Source of the DNA: an uncultured Bacilli bacterium
GTDB taxonomy: Bacteria; Bacillota_I; Bacilli_A; RF39; UBA660
DNA length: 30,496 bases
NCBI GenBank assembly: GCA_934096535.1
Contig: CAKOMC010000016.1
Span: 1 to 30,496 of the forward strand
Direction: 5' to 3'
Shown in pieces: positions 1-6,249 of the stretch (position 1 is its first letter; every line of letters starts with the position of its first letter). Both the position numbers and the translations under genes were made by a program. The notes below the pieces were generated by a model that was not told the origin of the DNA, searched no databases, and saw nothing but the letters and a program-made list of their open reading frames with translations.

Positions 1-4
1 TCAT

Positions 5-58
5 CTCCTTTACTAAATTATACCAAAGAAAAAGTAAACACATCTTTTTTGTGTCTAC
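5..58 (-). promoter_or_regulatory. Promoter, dyad operator and RBS of a leftward gene outside the window
   Basis: Read on the minus strand, a TATAAT -10 box lies at 22-17 and an AAGGAG Shine-Dalgarno at 10-5. The start codon is probably just beyond the left edge; an ATG at 4-2 exists but would have no spacing. A 25-bp imperfect dyad (GTAAACAC at 34-41, GTGTCTAC at 51-58, 7 of 8 pairs) covers the place where the -35 should be. No good -35 hexamer is visible, which fits either an activator-dependent or a repressor-controlled promoter. The gene itself is not in view, so its function is unknown. Confidence 0.45.
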
Positions 59-110
59 TTTTATCTTACAACTTCATATGGTTTTAAGTGCTAATCTTTT
101 TAGTTAAAAT

Positions 111-147
111 AAAAATGGCTAATTTACATGGAATGCAAATTAGCCAT
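111..147 (-). terminator. Intrinsic terminator, leftward
   Basis: A perfect 11-bp inverted repeat (ATGGCTAATTT at 115-125, AAATTAGCCAT at 137-147, loop of 11) is followed on the minus strand by a T-rich TTTTATTTT. It would end leftward transcripts coming from the 150-830 region, for example the 59-codon ORF transcript, before the next leftward gene. Confidence 0.5.
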
Positions 148-237
148 AAATTATAAAAACAGGAAATTGTAATTATTATTTATTTAGTATAAATATAAAA
201 TATTAGTATATATTATTAATGTATTCTTAAATAATAG

Positions 238-265
238 TTGCAAAAAATTTTGATTATGCTATACT
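238..265 (+). promoter_or_regulatory. Promoter of small RNA copy A
   Basis: TTGCAA (238-243), 16-nt spacer and TATACT (260-265) with an extended -10 TG (TGCTATACT). The same promoter, with an almost identical spacer, stands in front of copy B at 669-696. The expected start site is about 272. The AAGAAC-N4-GTTCTT dyad at 274-289 covers the first transcribed bases and could be either an operator or the first RNA hairpin. Confidence 0.65.
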
Positions 266-271
266 ACTATT

Positions 272-401
272 GAAAGAACGAAAGTTCTTGAATAAAAAAA
301 GAGATACATTTGATTTGATGTGTTAGATGTTTCTCAGTCCATTAGATATAATATATGAGAAGCACCTATTCAATGTTGAGTAGGTGCTTCTCAAATTTTT
401 T
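272..401 (+). ncRNA. Small RNA, copy A of a tandem pair
   Basis: A compact transcription unit without a rightward coding frame. Its parts in order are: hairpin AAGAAC-GAAA-GTTCTT (274-289); an A-rich linker; hairpin GAGATACAT (301-309) with ATGTTTCTC (327-335) around a conserved TTGATTTGAT loop; a conserved AGTCCATT; and a perfect 12-bp terminator stem (357-368 with 381-392) followed after AAA by six T. Copy B repeats this whole arrangement, and the two terminator stems differ by paired changes, which argues for a selected RNA structure. Its 3' half is antisense to the end of the leftward 59-codon ORF. I do not recognise it as a known RNA family. Ends are estimated from promoter and terminator. 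Confidence 0.6.
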
Positions 402-502
402 ATAAAAAAATTTACTTCCTTTTGATGGAATTTATAATTTCGTCCACAAGGGCTAAAATTACTATGAGCATAATTAAATACTCCATTTAGAATTCCTTCC
501 AT
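323..502 (-). CDS. Small ORF of unknown function, 59 aa, antisense to small RNA A
   Basis: I do not recognise this protein. The start ATG at 502-500 is chosen because AAGGAGG (516-510) lies seven bases upstream, a near-ideal ribosome binding site. A possible promoter (TTTAGT, 17 nt, TATGAT) reads leftward from 616 to 588. The product is basic, with one Cys in a PCGRN segment near residue 19, and has no clear membrane helix. Its leader (about 580-503) contains a third, inverted copy of the small-RNA core (GATACATTTGATT ... TTTCTCAGTCCAT). The last 20 or so codons run through the complement of small RNA A, including its terminator stem, so the natural end of the protein is uncertain. It could be a regulated small protein, a toxin-like target of the RNA, or a chance frame behind a real RBS. 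Confidence 0.35.
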   Translation of the reverse strand: MEGILNGVFNYAHSNFSPCGRNYKFHQKEVNFFIKNLRSTYSTLNRCFSYIISNGLRNI

Positions 503-668
503 AGGACCGCCTCCTTCCATTTTTAAAAGATAAAAATGGACTGAGAAAGAAAGCACCTAACAATCAAATGTATCTATCTAATATGGTATCATAATGACCA
601 GTATAAATCTACTAAAAACAACTATTTTATTAAAATATATATTATTATGATAAAAATTAAAAAAACAA

Positions 669-696
669 TTGAAAAAAATTTTGATTATGCTATACT
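669..696 (+). promoter_or_regulatory. Promoter of small RNA copy B
   Basis: TTGAAA (669-674), 16-nt spacer and TATACT (691-696) with an extended -10 TG. The spacer and downstream TACTA match copy A. The start site is expected near 703, just before the dyad AAGAAC-N4-GTTCTT (706-721). Confidence 0.65.
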
Positions 697-702
697 ACTA
701 CC

Positions 703-830
703 TGAAAGAACGAAGGTTCTTAAATAAAAAAAGAGATACATTTGATTTGATCAATTAGATGTTTCTTTAGTCCATTGTTTTGATGCATGTAAAGCACCTA
801 TTCAGTAACGAGTAGGTGCTTTACTTATCT
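703..830 (+). ncRNA. Small RNA, copy B of a tandem pair
   Basis: Same order of parts as copy A: dyad 706-721 (loop GAAG), core hairpin GAGATACAT (733-741) with ATGTTTCTT (759-767), AGTCCATT, and a 12-bp terminator stem GTAAAGCACCTA (789-800) with TAGGTGCTTTAC (813-824). Compared with copy A, stem pair 2 changes from A-T to T-A and pair 3 from G-C to A-T, keeping the pairing. The T tract after the stem is weaker than in A. The RNA ends just before the stop codon (836-834) of the convergent surface protein gene, so the hairpin may also serve that gene. Function unknown; ends estimated. Confidence 0.6.
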
Positions 831-833
831 GAT

Positions 834-1811
834 TTATTCAGATTCATTGTATTGCCAATGTGCATAATAAGTGGTATCTTCTGTTACAATAGTTTCAGAA
901 GATATTTTTTCGCCTTCAATGGGCTCAGTATACCAACCTAAAAAAGTATAGTTTTCTCTAGTTGGAGTTGGCAATGTGTTATTTAGATTGTCATATTCTT
1001 TTAATATAGTAGTAGAAAAATTATCATATTCTCCTTCTTGAAGAGAGAGATTTCTTACTTCTATTGTTCTTGGTTTAGAAATGGCTGCCCAGTTATAAAA
1101 TATAAATGAATGATAATTTGTATCTTGCGCTATAAATTGATATCTATATTTTTGCCAATTTTTTTTAATATTTGATATAAATTCTCCATTCTGTTCACTT
1201 CCTATTAATATGTTAAAGTTGTCGTCATTTCCCTTTATTTCAAAACTAATATTGTATGTTTTTCCTATTGATAATTGTTTGTAATAATCAAAATATACAC
1301 CATAATTTGCGGGCAAATCATTATATTCTTCTTTTAAACTAGCGGTTGCTATTAAATATGGTAAATTCTCAACTTTTTTAGTGTTCCATGTAAAATTTAT
1401 ATATTTTTGATTGAGTCTTCCCATTTTATCATTATCAGTATTATAATATTCTTCAAATATATTATTTTTTATATAGTTATTATCGTAAGTAATTGTAATA
1501 TCTTTTTTACTTTGAAAATAAGTTTTACAATTACTTCTTTTGGAAAGATTAGTTACTAATAGACTCCAATTTACATTGTCCCATGTTCCTATGGCATCAT
1601 TATCACAAATAATTTTATCTATAATATAATTAGAATTTCTATCAGGAATAGAAGTGCTTTCTATATTATCAAGATAAACAGCAATATATTTATTTTTGCT
1701 TTCTTTATTGCTATGAAAAATTAAAATTAAGGTAATTATTAACAATATTATAAATAATAATTTTGCTTTGCTTTTTATAAAAATCGACCTCCTAGTATAT
1801 TTATATAACAA
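834..1811 (-). CDS. Membrane-anchored surface protein with a C-terminal InlB/Flg_new-type repeat
   Basis: About 325 aa. The N-terminus is basic followed by one hydrophobic segment (about residues 17-34), which fits a signal-anchor; the rest should be outside the cell. The C-terminal 46 residues (PTRENYTFLGWYTEP ... TYYAHWQ) are a recognisable Listeria-Bacteroides (InlB B-type, Flg_new) repeat, common in surface proteins of gut Firmicutes. The middle, with a TYNISFEIKG stretch and a Trp/Tyr-rich strand pattern ending in IEVRNLSL, resembles carbohydrate-binding beta-sandwich modules, but that is inference. No sortase motif is visible. The start is unclear: TTG at 1811 has AGAAGGTG five bases upstream, while a stronger AGGAGG lies inside the reading frame with no ATG/GTG/TTG at the right distance. 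It is transcribed alone, divergent from the XRE gene. Likely accessory, possibly adhesion. Confidence 0.65.
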   Translation of the reverse strand: MLYKYTRRSIFIKSKAKLLFIILLIITLILIFHSNKESKNKYIAVYLDNIESTSIPDRNSNYIIDKIICDNDAIGTWDNVNWSLLVTNLSKRSNCKTYFQSKKDITITYDNNYIKNNIFEEYYNTDNDKMGRLNQKYINFTWNTKKVENLPYLIATASLKEEYNDLPANYGVYFDYYKQLSIGKTYNISFEIKGNDDNFNILIGSEQNGEFISNIKKNWQKYRYQFIAQDTNYHSFIFYNWAAISKPRTIEVRNLSLQEGEYDNFSTTILKEYDNLNNTLPTPTRENYTFLGWYTEPIEGEKISSETIVTEDTTYYAHWQYNESE

Positions 1812-1900
1812 TCATACACCTTCTAAGATGTATAGCCAATGTACCTTATAAATTGTGTGAGATTATTTCCTTGAAATGATAAATTTTAAGGAAGATAAAA

Positions 1901-2125
1901 ATGGAAATAAATAGATTAAAAGAAATTAGAGAAGATAGAGATTATAAACAAAGTGATATTGCTAAAGTTTTAGGGACTACACAACAACAGTATTCTAAGT
2001 ATGAATTAGGTATACAGTTGATTTCTGTAGAAAGATTAGTAAAACTAGCTAAATTTTATAATACCAGTGTTGATTATTTAATCGGACTTACCAATGAACG
2101 AAGGGCTTATCCTAGGATTAAATAA
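1901..2125 (+). CDS. XRE-family (Cro/CI-type) transcriptional regulator, 74 aa
   Basis: A single-domain HTH_3 repressor. The helix-turn-helix covers roughly residues 17-36 (QSDIAKVLGTTQQQYSKYE), followed by the typical LVKLAKFYNTSVDYLIGLT helices. AAGGAAG lies six bases before the ATG. Stand-alone XRE proteins of this size usually repress their own or neighbouring promoters. Here the next gene, an HExxH peptidase 70 bases downstream, has a promoter with a dyad (TTGGAAA-AATA-TTTCTAA) across its -35. An ATTTC-CTT-GAAAT dyad lies at 1865-1877 in front of this gene. That these are its operators is inference. It is divergent from the surface protein gene, so it may control that too. Confidence 0.85.
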   Translation: MEINRLKEIREDRDYKQSDIAKVLGTTQQQYSKYELGIQLISVERLVKLAKFYNTSVDYLIGLTNERRAYPRIK

Positions 2126-2134
2126 TATTATTAA

Positions 2135-2163
2135 TTGGAAAAATATTTCTAATATAGTATAAT
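2135..2163 (+). promoter_or_regulatory. Promoter with overlapping dyad, for the DUF4932-like peptidase gene
   Basis: TTGGAA (2135-2140), 17-nt spacer and TATAAT (2158-2163). The -35 is part of an imperfect palindrome TTGGAAA-AATA-TTTCTAA (2135-2152, 6 of 7 pairs), a natural place for the upstream XRE protein to bind. Confidence 0.6.
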
Positions 2164-2195
2164 TTAGGAAAATTAATTATATTTAAGGAGATATT

Positions 2196-3200
2196 ATGAG
2201 TGATATAAAATTTGGATTAGATAAAAGAGTGGATTTTATTCATGCTATTGTGTGTAGTTATGTAATAAAAAATAATTATAAAAATAAAGATGAATTTGAT
2301 TGGGTAGAATTTCCAAATACTAAATATTTTAACGATGTTGTAAGTAAGATTAATTTTGATAAATTTCCTAAATTAGAAAAATATATGTTAGATATAGATG
2401 ATGAGGCTGATTATAATTATATAGCTTATTTATTTAATGAGGATTTTTCTATTAGATGTGCGGATATTACTAAGGTTAATAATCCTTTTAAAAAAGAGGA
2501 TTTAAGAGAATATTTAGAACTAGTAAAAGAAGTATATTTATCTTTTGATATGAATAAAATTTTAGAAGATAATAAAGAAGAATTAAAGTTACAACAAGAG
2601 GCTTTTGGTAAATTACCTGAGGGATATAACAAGGATTATGTTTTAAGCTTCTTTGGAAGTAAGGAAGATGTTGATTTAAATATTACGGGTTCTATTTTTA
2701 TGAATGGGGGGTTTTCTTCAATTATTGGTAACTCTTTATATTGTACTAGAGGGATTAAGTATGAAGATAATAAATTCTTTGTAAATAAAAGATATAATTT
2801 CATTTCGATAAATCATGAATTTGCTCATCATTTTGTTAATCCTATTGTGGATAAGTATTATGATGCTGTTTCTAATTATGATTATTTAATCAAGGAAGCA
2901 CTGGCTAATGGTTTACCTAAGTCTTATTCAGGTATGACTAAAACACTGCTATATGAATATTTTGTAAGAGCTGTTTCGGCTTTGATGAGTGAAAAGTGGA
3001 TATCAAGAGAGGAAATGCGACCAGATTTTGAATGGTTTAAGAAAGTTGGCTTTGTTAGAACTGAGGAAATAGCGGATCTTATAAAAGAGAATATGCCAAA
3101 TTATAGTTCTTTTGATGAATTATATAAAAGTGTGTTAATACCTTATTTGGAATCTTTTTGCTTAAAAAGTGCTGATGCAAAGAAAAAAGTTAGTAGATAA
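2196..3200 (+). CDS. Putative zinc metallopeptidase, DUF4932-like, 334 aa
   Basis: The HExxH motif HEFAHH is at residues 207-212, in the context SINHEFAHHFVNP that I associate with the DUF4932 family. A Glu further on (E254, in LLYEYFVRA) is the likely third metal ligand of a gluzincin-like site. The first 150 residues are acidic and helical. No signal peptide or membrane segment is seen, so the protein should be cytoplasmic. ATG at 2196 follows AAGGAG by five bases. The gene has its own strong promoter and directly follows an XRE repressor. That layout recalls repressor/protease pairs such as ImmR/ImmA, although this protein is much larger than ImmA and not evidently homologous outside the motif. 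Substrate unknown. Confidence 0.7.
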   Translation: MSDIKFGLDKRVDFIHAIVCSYVIKNNYKNKDEFDWVEFPNTKYFNDVVSKINFDKFPKLEKYMLDIDDEADYNYIAYLFNEDFSIRCADITKVNNPFKKEDLREYLELVKEVYLSFDMNKILEDNKEELKLQQEAFGKLPEGYNKDYVLSFFGSKEDVDLNITGSIFMNGGFSSIIGNSLYCTRGIKYEDNKFFVNKRYNFISINHEFAHHFVNPIVDKYYDAVSNYDYLIKEALANGLPKSYSGMTKTLLYEYFVRAVSALMSEKWISREEMRPDFEWFKKVGFVRTEEIADLIKENMPNYSSFDELYKSVLIPYLESFCLKSADAKKKVSR

Positions 3201-3276
3201 AAGTAACTTTTGTTTACCTTAAGAAAAATTGCAAGACTTTCGGGTTATTGTGAAGTAATATTTCACTTAAAAGGAC

Positions 3277-3304
3277 TTGGCAAGCCTTGATTTTGTGTTA
3301 TAAT
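3277..3304 (+). promoter_or_regulatory. Promoter of the YfcC-family transporter gene
   Basis: TTGGCA (3277-3282), 16-nt spacer and TATAAT (3299-3304), about 20 bases before the GGAGG ribosome binding site. A weak hairpin GTGAA/TTCAC at 3250-3265 lies upstream and may mark the end of the preceding unit. Confidence 0.6.
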
Positions 3305-3324
3305 TTTATTGGAGGTAAAGAAAA

Positions 3325-4866
3325 ATGGAAAAGAAAAATGGAAAAAAGAAAAGTTCTACAAAGACTACTAAATCTGTTAAAAAAGAAGTAGAAGTCGTTG
3401 TAGAAGAAACTAAACCAGAAAAAGAAGTTCCAAAAAAGGAAGTAATTAGTGATAAAAAACAACCTAAAAAGACTAGTCATTTCTTATTTAAGGCTCTAGC
3501 TATATCTATTTTTGTTGCAATTATTCTATCATGGATAATTCCAGCAGGTACATTTAGTTCAGCAACCATTACAACAACTGATCCTGCAAGAACTGGAATT
3601 AATGAGACATTTTTAGCAATGTTTTATGCCAGTAACTATTATTTGTTACAAGTAGTATTTGTTCTTGTTGTTGGTCTATTCTATGGTGTTTTATCTAGAA
3701 CTAACGGTTATAAAAAGTTAGTAGATAATGCCGCCGAGTTTTGGATTGGTAAGAAAAAATGGTTTGCTTTAGTTCACACTGTTATTATTGCTTTGTTTGT
3801 TTCAATGGCAACTCAAAGTTTCCCAATTTTATTATTTATACCATTAATAATAAGTATTGCTAGTCGTCTAGGATTTGGAAAACTAAAAAGTGTTTTAATG
3901 ACATTCGGGGCGATGATAGTGGGATTTGTTGGGCAAACAACTTCAACTTTAGGTCTTGATTATCTAGCAAAAACAATGAATGTTAGTATTACTACTAATT
4001 TACTAGTTCGTTTTGGAATTTTGGCATTAGCACTAATCTTATTAAACATCGTCTTAATTAAAATGAAAAATAAGAATAAAGAAGCTGTAGCTGAACCAAT
4101 CGATTTAGTACCTTTAACAGGTGATGGGAGAAGTGGTAAAGCTTGGCCATATCTTGTGGCATTTATTTTATTATTTGTATTTTGCATTTTAGGATATATG
4201 CCTTGGAGTAGCGCTTTTGGAATTAATGCGTTTAGTACATTCCATACATGGTTAACAACTAAAGTAACTGTTACTATTGGTGGTAATTCACATCCAATCT
4301 TTGGCTATATTCTTGGTAAGGTTAGTGCCTTTGGAGAATGGGATATTTATACAATTTGTTATATTGCCATGATAATATTAATTTTTGTTAAATTATTTAG
4401 CAAGGTTAAAATGGATGAATTGTTAGAAGCTGCTGTTGAAGGCATGAAGAAAACATTAAAACCTGCTTTATTTATTGTACTTGCTTATACAATGTTTGTT
4501 ATTTGCTATTGGGGTGGATTTACTAATACAATAGTTGATAAGATTGTTGGGGCAACATTTAATCCAATTAGTGCAACAGTTGCTAATGCGTTAGCATCAT
4601 TCTTCCATGTAGATTTTGGATTTAGTGGTTTCACTTTAGGAGCTACATATGCTGCTAGATTTGCTGATTATACTGGAACAATGCTTGTAATTATGACTTC
4701 AATTAATGGTTTGGTTTCTTTGGTAGCACCAACTAGTGTTTTACTTGTAACTGGTCTATCAATGTATGATGTTTCTTACAAAGAATGGTTAAAAAACATT
4801 TGGAAATTTGCCGTTATACTTTTAGTCTTACTGTTAATTATATTTGCAGTAATGGCTTATGTTTAA
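3325..4866 (+). CDS. YfcC-family membrane transporter (C4-dicarboxylate/NhaC-like superfamily), 513 aa
   Basis: An integral membrane protein with about 12 hydrophobic segments from residue 53 to the end. The first membrane helix ending in LSWIIPAGTFS, and later segments such as FVSMATQSFPILLFIPL and LVAPTSVLLVTGLSMYDVSYKEWLK, are typical of the YfcC/DUF-type carriers annotated as basic amino acid or dicarboxylate antiporters. The substrate cannot be read from the sequence. Unusually, residues 1-52 form a Lys/Glu-rich, low-complexity cytoplasmic tail absent from most relatives. ATG 3325 is supported by TTGGAGG ten bases upstream; the tail is in frame with it and has no internal RBS-backed start. 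It is a single-gene unit with its own promoter and a terminator starting at the stop codon. Confidence 0.8.
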   Translation: MEKKNGKKKSSTKTTKSVKKEVEVVVEETKPEKEVPKKEVISDKKQPKKTSHFLFKALAISIFVAIILSWIIPAGTFSSATITTTDPARTGINETFLAMFYASNYYLLQVVFVLVVGLFYGVLSRTNGYKKLVDNAAEFWIGKKKWFALVHTVIIALFVSMATQSFPILLFIPLIISIASRLGFGKLKSVLMTFGAMIVGFVGQTTSTLGLDYLAKTMNVSITTNLLVRFGILALALILLNIVLIKMKNKNKEAVAEPIDLVPLTGDGRSGKAWPYLVAFILLFVFCILGYMPWSSAFGINAFSTFHTWLTTKVTVTIGGNSHPIFGYILGKVSAFGEWDIYTICYIAMIILIFVKLFSKVKMDELLEAAVEGMKKTLKPALFIVLAYTMFVICYWGGFTNTIVDKIVGATFNPISATVANALASFFHVDFGFSGFTLGATYAARFADYTGTMLVIMTSINGLVSLVAPTSVLLVTGLSMYDVSYKEWLKNIWKFAVILLVLLLIIFAVMAYV

Positions 4867-4887
4867 GACTTCTTAGGAAGTCTTTTT
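4866..4887 (+). terminator. Intrinsic terminator after the transporter gene
   Basis: Stem AGACTTC / GAAGTCT with a TTAG loop (4866-4883), followed by TTTTT. The stem begins on the last base of the stop codon. Confidence 0.85.
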
Positions 4888-5050
4888 CTATGTCTTAAAA
4901 CTTTATAAAAATTGGAGGAAAAGTAAAATAAACTAAATGAAAAGATTGTTTAATAAATTTTGACATAAAGATAAGTATCGCGGTAAAAAGAGCTTGTTGA
5001 TTTATTAAAGATATAGTCCAAAATCAATAGCAAAAAATGTTTAAAAGTTC

Positions 5051-5079
5051 TTGAATTAAAGAAGTTGGTTTGTTATAAT
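5051..5079 (+). promoter_or_regulatory. Promoter of the rpsF-ssb-rpsR operon
   Basis: TTGAAT (5051-5056), 17-nt spacer and consensus TATAAT (5074-5079). The start site is near 5086, giving a leader of about 65 nt. Confidence 0.8.
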
Positions 5080-5084
5080 ACAAA

Positions 5085-5145
5085 GCGAGTAGTGATTACT
5101 CCTTGCTTCACAAATAAGTGTAAGCCGGAAGACCAAGAGGAGGTG
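5085..5145 (+). promoter_or_regulatory. Structured rpsF leader, candidate S6:S18 autoregulatory site
   Basis: The leader folds into GCGAG-t-AGT / ACT-c-CTTGC (5085-5106) and then CTTCAC / GTG-t-AAG (5106-5124), directly followed by CCG (5125-5127) and the strong AGGAGGTG RBS (5138-5145). A CCG trinucleotide next to a stem is the hallmark of the known S6:S18-binding leader in front of rpsF in many bacteria. The match here is by eye and not by covariance model. Confidence 0.5.
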
Positions 5146-5151
5146 TAGAAA

Positions 5152-5442
5152 ATGAATAAATACGAAATGATGTTCATTGTTAAAGCAACTATGGAAGAAA
5201 GTAATGTTAAGACTGCTGCTGAAAATGTAAAAAAATTAGCTGAAAGTCTTAAAGCTAAAGTAGAAAGCTTTAAAGAAATGGGCCAAAAGAAGTTAGCTTA
5301 TCCTATAAAAAAGGAAATTAGTGGTTATTATTTTGTAATGACTATGACTGCTAGTAAAGAAGCTATCAAAGAAGTTAATCGTAAAATGTCTATTGATGAA
5401 AATATTATTAGACACTTAATTATCAAATTAGATGAGGAGTAA
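5152..5442 (+). CDS. rpsF: 30S ribosomal protein S6
   Basis: 96 aa, the usual S6 length. It starts with MNKYEMMFIVKATMEE and contains the conserved GQKKLAYPIKKEISGYYFVM strand region and the DENIIRHLIIKLDE ending. S6 binds S18 and the central domain of 16S rRNA in the small subunit platform. AGGAGGTG lies six bases before the ATG. It is the first gene of an rpsF-ssb-rpsR operon, the classical order in Firmicutes, with ssb starting three bases after its stop. Regulation by an S6:S18-type leader is likely. Confidence 0.97.
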   Translation: MNKYEMMFIVKATMEESNVKTAAENVKKLAESLKAKVESFKEMGQKKLAYPIKKEISGYYFVMTMTASKEAIKEVNRKMSIDENIIRHLIIKLDEE

Positions 5443-5445
5443 AAA

Positions 5446-5937
5446 ATGAATAAAGTAATTTTAATTGGAAGATTGACAAGAGATCCTGAGTTACGCACTA
5501 TCGCATCAGGTAATGCAACTACCTCATTTACGATTGCTGTTAATAGAAATTTTACTAATCAAAATGGGGAAAGAGAAGCGGATTTTATCAACTGTGTAGC
5601 TTGGAGAAAACAAGCTGAAAATGTTGCTAAGTATTGTACTAAAGGCTCACAAGTAGCTGTTGAAGGTCGTATTCAAACAAGAAATTATGATGCTCAAGAT
5701 GGTACTAAGAGATATGTTACTGAAGTAATTGCTGATAATGTAACATTTCTAAGTTCAAGAGCTGGTGGTAGTCAAATTCCAGAAAGTAGTTCAAATACTT
5801 CATCTTATACTGCAAATAATGCAGTTCCAAATAATGGTATGGCCAATAATGACATCGTTACTGCTGATTTGGATATGGATCCTTATGCTGCAATGGGTAA
5901 CGAAGTATCATTAACTGATGATGACCTACCTTTCTAA
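5446..5937 (+). CDS. ssb: Single-stranded DNA-binding protein
   Basis: 163 aa. The OB fold takes up residues 1 to about 105 (MNKVILIGRLTRDPELR, FINCVAWRKQAENVAKY, VEGRIQTRNY), followed by a Ser/Asn-rich flexible linker and the acidic C-terminal tip DDDLPF. That tip recruits replication and repair partners in the bacterial SSB family. The RBS GAGGAG is inside the end of rpsF, so the two genes are translationally close. Coordinated expression with S6 and S18 is standard for this operon. Confidence 0.97.
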   Translation: MNKVILIGRLTRDPELRTIASGNATTSFTIAVNRNFTNQNGEREADFINCVAWRKQAENVAKYCTKGSQVAVEGRIQTRNYDAQDGTKRYVTEVIADNVTFLSSRAGGSQIPESSSNTSSYTANNAVPNNGMANNDIVTADLDMDPYAAMGNEVSLTDDDLPF

Positions 5938-5953
5938 GAAGGGAGAATATAAA

Positions 5954-6172
5954 ATGGCAGAATTTTATCGTAAGAAAAAGAAAATTTGTCAAATGTGTGC
6001 TGGAAAATCTATCGATTATAAAGATGTACCTATAATTCTTAAGTACATTACTGAAAAAGGTAAGATTGTAAACAGAAGACAAAGTGGTGCTTGTGCTAAA
6101 CATCAAAGACATATTGCACAACAAATTAAATATGCTAGATTTATGGCATTAATTCCATATGTTAAGGACTAA
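5954..6172 (+). CDS. rpsR: 30S ribosomal protein S18, zinc-binding (C+) form
   Basis: 72 aa from ATG 5954, chosen because GGGAG lies just upstream and the product then starts MAEFYRKKKK like other S18 proteins; an in-frame ATG at 5918 inside ssb would add 12 unrelated residues. The CQMC pair (C12, C15) and CAKH later in the chain are the four possible zinc ligands of the C+ type of S18, as in clostridia; B. subtilis S18 lacks them. S18 pairs with S6 on the platform. A terminator follows directly. Confidence 0.95.
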   Translation: MAEFYRKKKKICQMCAGKSIDYKDVPIILKYITEKGKIVNRRQSGACAKHQRHIAQQIKYARFMALIPYVKD

Positions 6173-6190
6173 TTTTTAGTCTTTTTCTTT
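6164..6190 (+). terminator. Intrinsic terminator of the rpsF operon
   Basis: A nine-pair stem (AAGGACTAA with TTAGTCTTT, one G-T pair), three-base loop, then TTTCTTTT. It overlaps the rpsR stop codon. Confidence 0.75.
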
Positions 6191-6249
6191 TGATCTTAAA
6201 TATTTATAAAGATGTAGATTTTGGGAAAATTAAAGATTAGAAATTGAAG

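Noticed and set aside
4937..4963. Mini-ORF of eight codons (MKRLFNKF) after the transporter terminator
   Set aside because: The only GGAGG is about 20 bases upstream, too far, and the frame is too short to support.
4960..4965. Perfect TTGACA hexamer upstream of rpsF
   Set aside because: No -10-like hexamer at 16-18 bases (GTAAAA instead). The TTGAAT-17-TATAAT promoter at 5051-5079 is far better.
5918..5953. Longer rpsR start inside ssb
   Set aside because: The extra 12 residues match no S18 protein, and GGGAG supports ATG 5954.
5858..6124. Leftward 88-codon frame across ssb and rpsR
   Set aside because: Shadow of two ribosomal-operon genes; low-complexity Phe/Leu/Ser composition typical of antisense AT-rich DNA.
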